A stretch of DNA of 64,000 bases. Source: an uncultured Eubacteriales bacterium (GTDB lineage Bacteria; Bacillota; Clostridia; Oscillospirales; CAG-272). A program made the translations under genes and the position numbers. Position 1 is the stretch's first letter, and every line of letters begins with the position of its first letter. Positions 43,302 to 52,529 of this stretch are shown here, piece after piece. The notes under the pieces are model-generated. The model saw only the letters and a list, made by a program, of their open reading frames with translations. It did not search any database and was not told where the DNA came from. The stretch covers positions 62,001 to 126,000 of the forward strand of contig CAKSZH010000002.1 of the NCBI GenBank assembly GCA_934525675.1, read 5' to 3'.

Positions 43302-43339
43302 GAAACGCCGGATCCGCATGCGGGTCCGGCGTTTCTGAT
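43302..43339. terminator. Bidirectional terminator
   Basis: GAAACGCCGGA (43302-43312) pairs with TCCGGCGTTTC (43325-43335) and inner CCG/CGG, one T-G pair; it lies between convergent TetR and lipid kinase genes. Confidence 0.8.
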
Positions 43340-43379
43340 CGGTTATTGTGATATTTTATCGGTTCCGTGAAGTTCGTTC

Positions 43380-44342
43380 TCAGACGGGCGCCCCTTCCGG
43401 TGCCTCTTCCGCAAGAACGGCTCCGGCGGGAGTCGCTTTTTTGGGAACTGCGAACCGTAGGACATTCGGCATTACTTCAATGGTGAAATGATCAGTATGT
43501 ACGATCTCCCCGTCGAGGCAGTAAGCAAAATCCGGACTGGAGGAGGACACCTCAATTTTTTTGCCGCGACAGTAATGCAGACAGTCCTTGAATCTGGGAT
43601 CCTCCAGATGATTACCGTTTTTATAGGAATTAATCATTTTGATAAATCGGATATGGGACAGGCAGTCGACAAGACAGATGTCAAGCAAGCCGTCCTGATA
43701 GGAGGAACGTGGGGCGCAGCGGTAAGCGCCGCCGACGTACTGTCCGTTTGCCACCGTGCAAAGGAGCATCCGGTCGTTGTTGAGCGGAACGCCGTCCACG
43801 GTTACGTGACAGAGCGATTTCATCCCGGTGAAAAACGCTTTGAGTACTCCGAAGGAGTATGCGTTCTTTCCGCCGATGACCTTTTTGTTCTTGACATTGA
43901 TCATGGTATCGCAAACGACCGTGTCAAATCCGAAATTGACGACGTTGAGTGCATATTCCCCGTCAACTTTCATGACGTCGATCATCATGTCTTCTGCGTG
44001 GATCAATGCGTCAAAATCGAGAAACTGTTCCGCTCCTCCGACGCATTTGACAAAATCATTTCCGCTTCCGCTGGGATAGACTGTCATTCCGGCGTTGGGA
44101 TGCCCGATCACGCCCTGCATGACCTCGTTGAGCGTTCCGTCGCCGCCGCAGGCATAGAAACGAAAAGCGGTAGCCGGGTTATCCAGGCACATCTGCCTGA
44201 CATACCGGGTAGCGTCCTTCGGATATGCGGTGCGGTAAATTTCATAATCGATCTCACCGCGCATGGGTTCCAGCGCCCGGGCAATTTCGTCATACCGATC
44301 CCGTGTTCCCGCGGTCGGATTGACAATAAAAATATGTTTCAT
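43380..44342 (-). CDS. Diacylglycerol/lipid kinase family protein
   Basis: The 320-residue protein has a DAGK catalytic domain: KHIFIVNPTAGTRDR at the start, the nucleotide motif ACGGDGTLNEVMQGVIG (about residues 61-78) and the PSGSGNDF loop (about 91-98). The C-terminal half matches YegS/DgkB-type lipid kinases, including VCDTMINVKNKK and LDGEIVHTDHFTIEVMP. It phosphorylates diacylglycerol or a similar lipid at the membrane. ATG 44342 lies after GAGAGAT, a moderate site. Confidence 0.92.
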   Translation of the reverse strand: MKHIFIVNPTAGTRDRYDEIARALEPMRGEIDYEIYRTAYPKDATRYVRQMCLDNPATAFRFYACGGDGTLNEVMQGVIGHPNAGMTVYPSGSGNDFVKCVGGAEQFLDFDALIHAEDMMIDVMKVDGEYALNVVNFGFDTVVCDTMINVKNKKVIGGKNAYSFGVLKAFFTGMKSLCHVTVDGVPLNNDRMLLCTVANGQYVGGAYRCAPRSSYQDGLLDICLVDCLSHIRFIKMINSYKNGNHLEDPRFKDCLHYCRGKKIEVSSSSPDFAYCLDGEIVHTDHFTIEVMPNVLRFAVPKKATPAGAVLAEEAPEGAPV

Positions 44343-44679
44343 AATCTCTCCATATCAAGACAAAAAAAGAAGGGCGCATGACCCGTCACGCCGACGCGTT
44401 CTGACCTGCTGATGTAGCTTTGTACTTCAATTGCCTGTTTATAAACAATTGCGCGGTGGACACATTGCGAATAACCCTCATACCGTTCATACCGACAATT
44501 TCCGAATGGCCGTCTTCAAAAACGAACTTACTCCGGGTAACGGTTCGGTGTCATTCGGGGGCTTGTCCGCCCGGCAATGACTTTACACGCGGCTCTGTTT
44601 CCCCGGCACTTGTTTAAACCGGGGAAAGCTGAAGCCGGGAAAAGTCAGCGCCAATCAGTCGACACCGGCGGACACGGGT
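44343..44679. other. Intergenic stretch, no gene seen
   Basis: About 340 bp between the lipid kinase and galM. It holds one inverted repeat, TTTCCCCGG and CCGGGGAAA (about 44600-44628), without a T-run, and no convincing gene. The promoter of the lipid kinase is presumably here but is not obvious. Confidence 0.55.
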
Positions 44680-45741
44680 TTATCTGACAGAAAACTGATA
44701 GACGGTGGTGGAATCGAATTTTTCACCGGGATGCAGAACACAATCGGTGAATCCTTCGTGGTTCATGCTGTCGGGCATATGCTGGGTTTCGAGACAGAAC
44801 GCGTTCTGCGTGCCCTGAGGATATCCGCCCTTAAGCGGATGGTTTTCATCATTCAGGAAGTTTGCGGTATAAAGCTGCACGCAGGGCTGATCGGTGAACA
44901 CCTTCATCTCTCTTCCCGACTTCGGGTCATATGCGGTGATACGATGCATCGGGGCCTTGACGACATCGCCTGCAAAACACAAGCAGTGGTCATATCCGCC
45001 GGCGAGCTTCATATCGGGATTCTCAAGAGTGAAATCTTTGCCGATCTCCTTTTCCTTGCGGAAATCGAACGGTGTGCCGGCGACAGACGCGATCTCTCCG
45101 GTTGGGATCAGCTCCGCGTCGGTGGGCAGATAGCGGTCGGCATCCATCCACAGCGTCTGTCCGAACACCTTTCCGCTGGCGTATCCGCCAAGGTTGAAAT
45201 AAGTGTGATTGGTCAGATTGAGCACTGTGGTTTTATCGGTGGTTGCCTCATAATGAATGGACAAACCGTTCTCTTTTGTTACGGTATATGTCACTTTTAC
45301 AGTGAGCGTTCCGGGGTAACCCTCCTCCCCGTCGGGAGAAACGAGAGTCAGAACCAGGCGCGGCTCTTCCCCATCGATCGCTTCGGCGTTCCAGATTCTG
45401 TGACTGAAGCCGACCTTTCCGCCGTGCAGATGGTTGTTCCCGTCGTTCTTGTAAAGCGGGTAAGTCTTACCTTCCAGAGAAAACCGCGCTCCGCCGATCC
45501 GGTTACCCCATCTTCCGATGAGGGCTCCGAGGTAACCGCCCGCTTCCAGATAATCGGAAAGACTGTCGTATCCGCAGACCACGTCGGTCTTTCTGCCAAA
45601 GCGATCGCGTACCTTGATCATGAGAACGGTGCCGCCAAAGTCCATCACGCGGACTTTCATGCCGGATGCGTTCTCCATGGTGTACGCGTATACTTCTTTC
45701 CCGTCCGGAAGCGTTCCGAACAACTTTTTTCTGATTGCCAT
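44680..45741 (-). CDS. galM: Aldose 1-epimerase (galactose mutarotase)
   Basis: The 353-residue enzyme interconverts alpha and beta galactose. Motifs: GRWGNRIGGARFSLEGKTYPLYKNDGNNHLHGG, the active-site His in NLTNHTYFNLGG and the catalytic Glu in FCLETQHMPD. The frame is open upstream to 45864 but overlaps galE; ATG 45741 follows GGAG and leaves 4 bp to the galE stop. It follows galE in the leftward sugar operon. Confidence 0.95.
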   Translation of the reverse strand: MAIRKKLFGTLPDGKEVYAYTMENASGMKVRVMDFGGTVLMIKVRDRFGRKTDVVCGYDSLSDYLEAGGYLGALIGRWGNRIGGARFSLEGKTYPLYKNDGNNHLHGGKVGFSHRIWNAEAIDGEEPRLVLTLVSPDGEEGYPGTLTVKVTYTVTKENGLSIHYEATTDKTTVLNLTNHTYFNLGGYASGKVFGQTLWMDADRYLPTDAELIPTGEIASVAGTPFDFRKEKEIGKDFTLENPDMKLAGGYDHCLCFAGDVVKAPMHRITAYDPKSGREMKVFTDQPCVQLYTANFLNDENHPLKGGYPQGTQNAFCLETQHMPDSMNHEGFTDCVLHPGEKFDSTTVYQFSVR

Positions 45742-45745
45742 ACCG

Positions 45746-46762
45746 TCAGTCTCCGTACCCGTTGGGGTTCCTGTGCTGCCAGTTGGCACTGTCGCGGCAC
45801 ATATCGTCGATGCCGAATTCCGCCTTCCAGCCAAGAATCTGCTCCGCCTTGGACGGATCTGCATAGCACTGGTCGATGTCGCCGGGACGTCTCGGGCAGA
45901 TCTCGTAGGGAACCTTCATGCCGGTTGCCTTTTCATATGCGTGAACGATATCAAGCACCGAGTAACCGACACCGGTACCGATGTTGTAATATTCCACACC
46001 GGTGACTTCCTTTGCGCGGTGCAGAGCCTTCAGGTGTGCCTTTGCCAGATCGACCACATGGATGTAGTCGCGGACGCCGGTTCCGTCGGGGGTGTTGTAA
46101 TCATTTCCGAAAACATGGAGGCAAGGCAGTTTCCCTGCGGCAACCTTGACGATATACGGGAGCAAGTTGTTCGGGATGCCCTTGGGGTCTTCGCCGATCA
46201 GTCCGCTCTTATGCGCTCCGATGGGGTTGAAGTAACGGAGAATAGAAACGCTCCATTCGTTGTCCGCTGCCCAGAGATCCTTCAGAATACGCTCAATCAT
46301 GAGCTTGGTTTCACCGTAGGGGTTGGTCGTTGAAAGCGGGAAATCCTCCCGGATCGGCACGCTTGCGGGCTTGCCGTAAACGGTTGCGGAGGAGGAGAAC
46401 ACGATGTTTTTCGCATTGTGCTTCGACATGATGTCCAGAAGATTGAAGGTGCCGGTCAGGTTGTTATGATAATATTCCAGCGGTTTTTCACAGGATTCGC
46501 CGACAGCCTTGAGTCCGGCAAAATGGATGGCACTGTCGATGTCGGGGTTCTCTTCAAACACCCGGTCAAGTGCGGCGTAATCCAGAAGATCGACCTGATA
46601 GAACCTGAAGTCCTTTCCCGTGATCTCGCGGATACGGTCAAGCACAACTGGCTTGGAATTGCAGAAGTTATCAACGATGACGATCTTCTGCCCTGCATTC
46701 AGAAACTCAACTGCTGTGTGGGAACCGATGAATCCGGCTCCTCCGGTAATAAGAATGGACAT
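45746..46762 (-). CDS. galE: UDP-glucose/UDP-N-acetylglucosamine 4-epimerase
   Basis: The 338-residue short-chain dehydrogenase-like epimerase starts MSILITGGAGFIGSHTAVEF (NAD-binding), has SSSATVYG and the catalytic Tyr-x-x-x-Lys in NPYGETKLMIE. Length is typical. Beside an N-acetylhexosamine-kinase-like gene it may work on UDP-GlcNAc/UDP-GalNAc as well as UDP-Glc/UDP-Gal. Confidence 0.96.
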   Translation of the reverse strand: MSILITGGAGFIGSHTAVEFLNAGQKIVIVDNFCNSKPVVLDRIREITGKDFRFYQVDLLDYAALDRVFEENPDIDSAIHFAGLKAVGESCEKPLEYYHNNLTGTFNLLDIMSKHNAKNIVFSSSATVYGKPASVPIREDFPLSTTNPYGETKLMIERILKDLWAADNEWSVSILRYFNPIGAHKSGLIGEDPKGIPNNLLPYIVKVAAGKLPCLHVFGNDYNTPDGTGVRDYIHVVDLAKAHLKALHRAKEVTGVEYYNIGTGVGYSVLDIVHAYEKATGMKVPYEICPRRPGDIDQCYADPSKAEQILGWKAEFGIDDMCRDSANWQHRNPNGYGD

Positions 46763-46800
46763 AATGTTTTTGCCTCTTTTCGGGAAAATTTTACTTGGAA

Positions 46801-47913
46801 TTACAGATATTTTTGGACGATCCGGTTCATTTCGTCCATTTTCTCTTCCATGTCGGACACCAGCTTGAACTGATTTTTCGCACGGTCAAGGTTGTGCGCG
46901 GGATATGCGGTGCGGAAGTAAGTGTCGCCGTTCAGATAGTCCGTCAGGAAACGGATGCCGGTTTCAAGGGTCAGCATGAGTGCACCCATCGGAAATGCCC
47001 TGATTTCCGCATCGGTCAGAGAATGATCCAGCCCTGTTAAGAATCCCTTGGTATAAGCCTCAAACAGATCAAGCCGTACATAAACCTTGTCAAGGTCGGT
47101 TTCATCCTCCGCGGCACTGGAAGCGCCGAAGCGAATGGAATCACCGAAATCTCCCAGCACCGAGCCGGGCATCACCGTGTCAAGGTCAATGACGCAGATC
47201 CCTTCCCCGGTCTTCTCGTCCACAAGGATGTTGTTCAACTTGGTATCATTGTGCGTAACACGGAGCGGGAAACGTCCGGATGCAATTCCGTCCATGATGA
47301 AGGAACAGATGTTCTCGTGATCCTTCACAAACCGGATCTCGTCCGGAACACCCGCCGCACGGTGTGCGGTATCTTTTTCGAGTGCTGTCAGAAAATCGTT
47401 GTAACGGCTGACGGTATTGTGGAAATTCGGAATCGTTTCATGAAGCAGACTTGCATCAAAATCGGAGAGTTGACGCTGGAAATTGCCGAATGCGCGTCCA
47501 ACCCGCTCAAACATTTCGGTGGAGTCCACCTGCTGGAGAGACAGCGCGTCGATGTAATGATAGCAACGCCAGGTACTGTTATCCGGTGCCGTGTACATCC
47601 ACTTGCCATCGGTTGTCTGCAGGAAATGAAGCGTGCGCCGTGTGGGGTCTTCGCCCGCCGCCGCGACTTTGTCTGCAATGTGCCCTGTGACACGGATGAT
47701 GTTTTCCATCAGTTCCTCGGGCTTTTTGAAAATGGAGGTGTTTATCATCTGAAGCAGGTACTTTCTGATGACTTCTCCCTCTTTGGTATATACCAGATAG
47801 GTGCGGTTGATGTGTCCGCTACGGATTTCGGTGCAGTCATAAGGGGTTCCCTCAATGCGGAATTTCCGGATCAGCGCCTCGATCTCGTTCATGGAAGGAT
47901 TCTCTGTGACCAT
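46801..47913 (-). CDS. Phosphotransferase like N-acetylhexosamine 1-kinase
   Basis: The 370-residue protein has an aminoglycoside-phosphotransferase/choline-kinase fold. The catalytic loop is VTHNDTKLNNILVD (about residues 220-233) and the metal motif VIDLDTVMPG. Its length, the N-terminal RSGHINRTYLV and its place next to a nucleotidyltransferase and galE match NahK (LnpB), which phosphorylates GlcNAc and GalNAc at C1 in the lacto-/galacto-N-biose pathway. The substrate is inferred, not proven. ATG 47913 follows AAGGAGG. Confidence 0.8.
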   Translation of the reverse strand: MVTENPSMNEIEALIRKFRIEGTPYDCTEIRSGHINRTYLVYTKEGEVIRKYLLQMINTSIFKKPEELMENIIRVTGHIADKVAAAGEDPTRRTLHFLQTTDGKWMYTAPDNSTWRCYHYIDALSLQQVDSTEMFERVGRAFGNFQRQLSDFDASLLHETIPNFHNTVSRYNDFLTALEKDTAHRAAGVPDEIRFVKDHENICSFIMDGIASGRFPLRVTHNDTKLNNILVDEKTGEGICVIDLDTVMPGSVLGDFGDSIRFGASSAAEDETDLDKVYVRLDLFEAYTKGFLTGLDHSLTDAEIRAFPMGALMLTLETGIRFLTDYLNGDTYFRTAYPAHNLDRAKNQFKLVSDMEEKMDEMNRIVQKYL

Positions 47914-47926
47914 TTGCCGGTCCTCC

Positions 47927-48838
47927 TTAATTCCAGAGTTTATTGGGATAGGTTCCGTCTTCGATCATCTGACGGATGGCTTCCTTGACCAACGGTTTGT
48001 CTTCGGTGTAAGTAACTCCGTGCCAGACGGAGGCGGTGGAATAGACCTTGACACGGCAAGTACCGTCCCCGATCATTTCCGCAACGGTGCCGGGCAGATA
48101 ACATTCGGATTTCGGCTGGCTTCCCGCGGGGGACGCAAGGAATTTCTTCAGGGATTTTTCAAGATACCCGAATACTTCCGGTGTGAAGCCCCAGCAGTTC
48201 ATGGAGACGATGGTATCATAGGGCAGATCGACCCAGGTTTCCCCGTCATCCGCAAGATATGCAGCCATCGCGCCGTTTGCTTTGATTTTGGTGCGCTCCA
48301 CGATATTTGTCAGTTCTCCGCTTTCGCTGACCTGACAGTCGCCGCGGGAAACCGTTCCGTTGTCCGTCAGCGTGTTGCCGAGACGGAATCCGACCATGCA
48401 GGCAGGGATCACACCGTTCTCAGTTTTCGCGTCACGCAGATGAACGGCGAGCTTTTCAATGGTATCTCTTCCGTAATAATCATCGGAATTGATAACGGCA
48501 AAGTTGTCCTTCACCAGATCTCTTGCGGCAAGTAGCGCGTGCGTGGTGCCCCACGGTTTGGTTCTGCCCTCCGGGACCGTGAATCCTTCGGGAATATCGG
48601 ACAGTTCCTGAAATGCGTAATCCACATGAATATACTTTGCGATCCGCTTGCCGATCGTTTCGTGGAACGCCTCATAGTTTTCTTTCTTGATAACGAATAC
48701 AACCTTGTCGAAGCCGGCTTTTACGGCATCATAAACCGAAAAGTCAATGATAAATTCGCCGTTTTCCGTCATGGGGTCAATCTGCTTCAAACCGCCGTAT
48801 CTGGAACCCATGCCGGCGGCAAGAATCACTAATGTCAT
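47927..48838 (-). CDS. Sugar-1-phosphate nucleotidyltransferase
   Basis: The 303-residue protein begins MTLVILAAGMGSRYGGLKQID, the nucleotide-binding signature of NTP transferases, and has FAVINSDDYYG (metal Asp) near residue 110. In this operon it is the likely counterpart of LnpC, making a UDP-hexose from a hexose-1-phosphate produced by the kinase. ATG 48838 follows GGGAGG; the upstream frame to 48901 covers the promoter. First gene of the operon. Confidence 0.85.
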   Translation of the reverse strand: MTLVILAAGMGSRYGGLKQIDPMTENGEFIIDFSVYDAVKAGFDKVVFVIKKENYEAFHETIGKRIAKYIHVDYAFQELSDIPEGFTVPEGRTKPWGTTHALLAARDLVKDNFAVINSDDYYGRDTIEKLAVHLRDAKTENGVIPACMVGFRLGNTLTDNGTVSRGDCQVSESGELTNIVERTKIKANGAMAAYLADDGETWVDLPYDTIVSMNCWGFTPEVFGYLEKSLKKFLASPAGSQPKSECYLPGTVAEMIGDGTCRVKVYSTASVWHGVTYTEDKPLVKEAIRQMIEDGTYPNKLWN

Positions 48839-48891
48839 ATTTCCTCCCGTGCCATACAAAATTTGAGATACAGTACGACACATATAAACAT

Positions 48892-48920
48892 ATTGTACCA
48901 CACCCGTATAGGTTTGTAAA
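48892..48920 (-). promoter_or_regulatory. Promoter for the sugar operon
   Basis: TTTACA (48920-48915) and TACAAT (48897-48892), 17-bp spacer, about 55 bp before the nucleotidyltransferase start. Confidence 0.75.
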
Positions 48921-48963
48921 GAGGTATTCGGAATTTAATTCCCGGGGATCTTTGCCGATCCTC

Positions 48964-48992
48964 TTGACATCCGGCTCGGTGTGTGTTACAAT
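48964..48992 (+). promoter_or_regulatory. Promoter for the Crp/ABC operon
   Basis: TTGACA (48964-48969) and TACAAT (48987-48992), 17-bp spacer. TGTCAA at 48995-49000 mirrors the -35 hexamer. Confidence 0.8.
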
Positions 48993-48998
48993 CTTGTC

Positions 48999-49108
48999 AA
49001 GCGATGTGTATCAAATGAGACATCTGACAGATATCGGGAACGCCGGACAAAACGGCATCTGCCGGTTCCGGTTTCCTTTGATACATCCGGAACGGAGGTG
49101 CTTTTTGA
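48999..49108 (+). promoter_or_regulatory. Structured 5' leader before the Crp/Fnr gene
   Basis: The leader of about 110 nt can fold: TGTATCAAA (49007-49015) pairs with TTTGATACA (49077-49085), enclosing GGAAC/GTTCC and a GCCG/CGGC hairpin. An exposed AACGGAGGTG site lies just after the outer stem, so the stem could control translation. I cannot match it to a known riboswitch. Confidence 0.45.
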
Positions 49109-49804
49109 ATGCCGAAGACGATGCATTCCGAAAAGCGGAATGCAGCTGATCCGTCTTTTCTGGCGGAATTCCTTTCGGGGTTCCCGGTATTTTCGGCGGC
49201 GCCCCGGACGGCGCTTTGCCGCATTGCGGAAACCGGTGGCGTAAAGCGGATTTCGGTTCATGCCGGGGAATGTATTGACCGGGAGGAACACGCGATCTTT
49301 TGTATTTTATCCGGAAGTTGTGCGGTGTATTCCCGGGATGAAGAACGACCGGTGCTGTTCCGTTATCTGAAGCCGGGCGACGTGTTCGGAATTGCGTCGG
49401 TTTATTCCGACGAACCGAAGATCAGCCGCGTGGAACCCAGACAGGATACCGGTCTGCTGGTGGTTTCCCGCCGGGCGATCGGGATGCTTCTGGATACGGA
49501 ACCCTTGTTCCGGGAAGCCTTCATTGCGTTTCTTTCCGACCGTATCCGGTTTCTCAACCTTCGCCTTACCTGTGTGTCCGCGGGCAGCGCGGAGCGGAAA
49601 CTCGGGTTGTATCTCTGCTCCGTTTGTGCCGGGGACCGGTTCGATCTGCCTGTCAGTATGAGCGATCTTGCCAATCTGCTGGATCTCGGCAGAGCGTCTC
49701 TTTACCGCGCGTTTGACAAGCTGATTTCACTCGGATACATCCGCCGGGACGGGGCGCATATCGAACTAACCGACCGGCACGCGTTGCTTACCGCAACCTA
49801 CTGA
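49109..49804 (+). CDS. Crp/Fnr family transcriptional regulator
   Basis: The 231-residue protein has an N-terminal cyclic-nucleotide-type beta-roll sensor (about 15-125, with ILSGSCAVYSRDEERPVLFRYLKPGDVFG) and a C-terminal winged helix-turn-helix (about 160-220, MSDLANLLDLGRASLYRAFDKLISLGYI). No N-terminal Fe-S Cys cluster is visible, so it is not a classic oxygen-sensing Fnr. It is the first gene before an ABC importer and probably regulates it. Confidence 0.9.
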   Translation: MPKTMHSEKRNAADPSFLAEFLSGFPVFSAAPRTALCRIAETGGVKRISVHAGECIDREEHAIFCILSGSCAVYSRDEERPVLFRYLKPGDVFGIASVYSDEPKISRVEPRQDTGLLVVSRRAIGMLLDTEPLFREAFIAFLSDRIRFLNLRLTCVSAGSAERKLGLYLCSVCAGDRFDLPVSMSDLANLLDLGRASLYRAFDKLISLGYIRRDGAHIELTDRHALLTATY

Positions 49805-49842
49805 ATTTTTATGTAAATCAAAACTGAAAGGATATCTGCCAC

Positions 49843-50892
49843 ATGAAACCCATGATGAAAAAACTGTTCGCTCTTTTGTTCGTTGTCGCCCTTTTCGGAA
49901 CAATCTTTGTTTCCTGTGCCGCTCCGTCGGATTCCAAGGTCGAATCGGCTACCGAAACCGCTTCTTCCGAGACCGGAACGGAGGGTCCCGCCGCTCCCGA
50001 TACCGCTCTCCCGATTCACATTGCCGTACTTTCCGGTTCCACGGGTTACGGCGCAGTGAAACTGATGGATGACGCGGTAAAAGAGATTGCCGGTAGGAAC
50101 TATCAGGTGACGAGAGAGGACAACGCGAAAATCATTCAGGATTCCCTGATTGCGGGCGAGGTGGACATTGCCGCCCTTCCGACCAACAAGGCTTCCATGA
50201 TCTACAATGCGACGGATAAATCGATTCAGGTGATCGCGGTCAACACGCTCGGCGTTCTGTCTCTTGTCACGACGAACGGCGAAACGATCACGGACATTGC
50301 CGACCTGCGCGGCAAGACCGTCTGCATTCCCGAGGAACCTTCCTACATTCTGCGCGCGCTCTGCGAAAAGGCAGGACTGACCGACGGCACAGACGTTACC
50401 ATTGAAACCTACGCAACACCATCGCAGTTGCTCGCGGCGGTCATCAAGGGACAGGTAGCATACGCTGTTCTCCCGGAGCCGCTGCTCTCCACCGCGATGA
50501 GCAAAAAGGACACCATCCGTATCTCGCTCAATCTCTCCGACGAGTGGGCAAAGGTGTTTGACGGAGCGTCCCTGATGCAGGGTTGCCTGGTCGTCCGCAC
50601 TGCATGGGCGAAGGAACATCCTGCGGAACTGGCACGTTTCCTCTCGGATTACGAGGCGTCCATCCGCTTTGTCAATGAAAACGTGACCGAGGCATCTCTG
50701 CTCATTGAAACCTATTTCGGAACCGCTGCCGCCGTTGCCGCAAATGCAATCCCGCATTGCAATCTTGTGTACATTGCCGGGAATGAAATGGCAGAGAAAC
50801 TCGGGGAATTTTATCGTCATATTCAGAATATGCCCGGTGTCAACATGGGGGAAGCGCTTCCCGACACTGATTTCTACTATATTGTAAAATGA
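49843..50892 (+). CDS. ABC transporter substrate-binding lipoprotein (NitT/TauT type)
   Basis: The 349-residue protein has a lipoprotein signal ending near FVSCA, a Ser/Thr/Glu linker (about 27-52) and an NMT1/SsuA-like periplasmic-binding domain with VDIAALPTNKASMIYNA and LRGKTVCIPEEPS. It delivers a small ligand to the downstream permease; candidates include sulfonates, pyrimidine precursors or other small anions, but the sequence does not decide. GAAAGGAT precedes the ATG. Confidence 0.88.
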   Translation: MKPMMKKLFALLFVVALFGTIFVSCAAPSDSKVESATETASSETGTEGPAAPDTALPIHIAVLSGSTGYGAVKLMDDAVKEIAGRNYQVTREDNAKIIQDSLIAGEVDIAALPTNKASMIYNATDKSIQVIAVNTLGVLSLVTTNGETITDIADLRGKTVCIPEEPSYILRALCEKAGLTDGTDVTIETYATPSQLLAAVIKGQVAYAVLPEPLLSTAMSKKDTIRISLNLSDEWAKVFDGASLMQGCLVVRTAWAKEHPAELARFLSDYEASIRFVNENVTEASLLIETYFGTAAAVAANAIPHCNLVYIAGNEMAEKLGEFYRHIQNMPGVNMGEALPDTDFYYIVK

Positions 50893-51713
50893 GTATATGG
50901 TCGAGGCTGAGAAAGCATCCGTATTTTACACGGGCGGCAGGCATTATACTTGCCGTCCTGTTCTGGATCTTTGTCTGGTGGATTCTCTCGCGTGTGGTGA
51001 ATGAAGAATTGCTTCTGCCGGCTCCCGCTGTCACGCTGAATGCCCTTGCGCGCCTGATCGGTACCCCGTTGTTTTCCAAAACGGTTGCGGTTTCGCTTCT
51101 GCGGATTCTATTCGGGATTCTTTCTGCCATTGTGCTCGGTGTCGGATTCGGAATTCTGACCGGGAAGATCCGCTTCCTCGATGCCCTTTTCAGTCCGCTT
51201 CTGTACATCGTCAAATCCGTTCCGGTCGCTTCCTTTATCGTTTTGCTGGTACTCTGGCTGAAGAAGGACAGCGTTCCCGGCATGATCGCAGCGCTTATGG
51301 TACTGCCCGTGGTCTGGACCAATGTATCGGAAGGGATCCGGAACACCGATCCTGCGCTTCTCGAAATGGCTGTGGTGTTCCGCCTTCCCTTTTTCCGGAA
51401 ACTGCGGCGGATTTACCTGCCGTCGGTCCTGCCCTATTTTCTCTCCGCCTGTCGTTCCGGTCTGGGACTTGGGTGGAAAGCGGGGATCGCTGCAGAGGTC
51501 ATTGTCCTGCCGCTTGTCTCCATCGGCAGACAGATCTGGACTTCCTCGAACAATCTGAACACCGCCGATATGTTCGCATGGACCCTCACCGTGCTTTTGC
51601 TCAGTGTATGTGCGGACCTTTTGGTATCGGGACTGTTTTCTCTTTACCGGAAGAGCCGCGCCCGCAAGAAAGGAGGTTCCGCTGATGACGCACAGACACC
51701 TGACCGGATCTGA
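50889..51713 (+). CDS. ABC transporter permease (NitT/TauT type)
   Basis: The 274-residue protein has six membrane segments and the permease EAA-like loop DPALLEMAVVFRLPFFRKLRRIYLPSVLPYFLSACRSGLGLGWKAGIAAE. It overlaps the binding-protein stop by 4 bp (ATGA), so the genes are coupled. The C-terminal tail is basic. Confidence 0.92.
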   Translation: MSIWSRLRKHPYFTRAAGIILAVLFWIFVWWILSRVVNEELLLPAPAVTLNALARLIGTPLFSKTVAVSLLRILFGILSAIVLGVGFGILTGKIRFLDALFSPLLYIVKSVPVASFIVLLVLWLKKDSVPGMIAALMVLPVVWTNVSEGIRNTDPALLEMAVVFRLPFFRKLRRIYLPSVLPYFLSACRSGLGLGWKAGIAAEVIVLPLVSIGRQIWTSSNNLNTADMFAWTLTVLLLSVCADLLVSGLFSLYRKSRARKKGGSADDAQTPDRI

Positions 51714-52290
51714 CCTGTATGCCGGTGCAGAACTGCAACACGTCAGCCTCAGCTTTGGCGATCAACCGGTGTTTGAAGACTTTTCTTGCCGGTTTCCCGA
51801 GGAAAGTACAACCGCGGTGATGGGGGCATCCGGGTGCGGGAAAACAACGCTGCTTCGCCTGCTCGCAGGGCTTCTTGCTCCCGACCGGGGAGAGGTTCAT
51901 GTACCGGGAAATGTTTCGTTTCTTTTTCAGGAACCGCGGCTCTGTCCTTGGCTGACCGCGCTGGAGAATGTCAATCTGGTGCTCGGCGATAAAAAGGAGA
52001 CACTTCCCTTTGCAAAGAACCTTCTTGCCGACGCGGGACTTGCAGAAAGTCTTGACCGGTACCCGTCCGAACTGTCCGGCGGAATGCAACATCGTGTTGC
52101 TCTTGTGCGGGCGCTCGCTTACCCCGCTCCGCTGGTCCTTCTGGATGAACCGTTTTCCGGATTGGACGCGGAAACCAAATCGCAGATGATTGCGCTGGTC
52201 CGGCGCGAAACGGAACAGAAGACGGTTGTGCTTGTGACCCATGAAGAGGCGGTTGCCCATGCACTTGCAGAGCGGATTTTCTCCGTCTGA
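51685..52290 (+). CDS. ABC transporter ATP-binding protein
   Basis: The 201-residue ATPase is short but complete: Walker A GASGCGKTTLLRLL, Q-loop FLFQEPRLCPW, signature LSGGMQHRVALVRAL, Walker B LVLLDEPFSGLD and the switch His in VLVTHEEA. ATG 51685 follows AGGAGG and overlaps the permease end by 29 bp. It completes the Crp-regulated importer. Confidence 0.93.
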   Translation: MTHRHLTGSDLYAGAELQHVSLSFGDQPVFEDFSCRFPEESTTAVMGASGCGKTTLLRLLAGLLAPDRGEVHVPGNVSFLFQEPRLCPWLTALENVNLVLGDKKETLPFAKNLLADAGLAESLDRYPSELSGGMQHRVALVRALAYPAPLVLLDEPFSGLDAETKSQMIALVRRETEQKTVVLVTHEEAVAHALAERIFSV

Positions 52291-52417
52291 CGACCGGTGA
52301 AGAAAACCGGTGCGGCAGATGCGGGGTCGGAGGGGTTATTATAACCGCGGCATTCCGGGGAGATACCCCTGTCCGCGTTACAAGCGGTCGTGCCGCAAAC
52401 GACGATTCGGAATAACC

Positions 52418-52453
52418 AGAGAAAACCACCGGTCCCGGCCGGTGGTTTTCTCT
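52418..52453. terminator. Terminator after the ABC operon
   Basis: AGAGAAAACCACCGG (52418-52432) pairs with CCGGTGGTTTTCTCT (52439-52453). A second 13-bp stem (52469-52481 with 52486-52498) follows, perhaps for the convergent esterase gene. Confidence 0.85.
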
Positions 52454-52529
52454 GACAAATAATGCAGGGGCAGGCTGACGCCTATGCGTCAGCCTGCCGA
52501 AATTCCGTGAATGTATCGCTCTGCATTCT

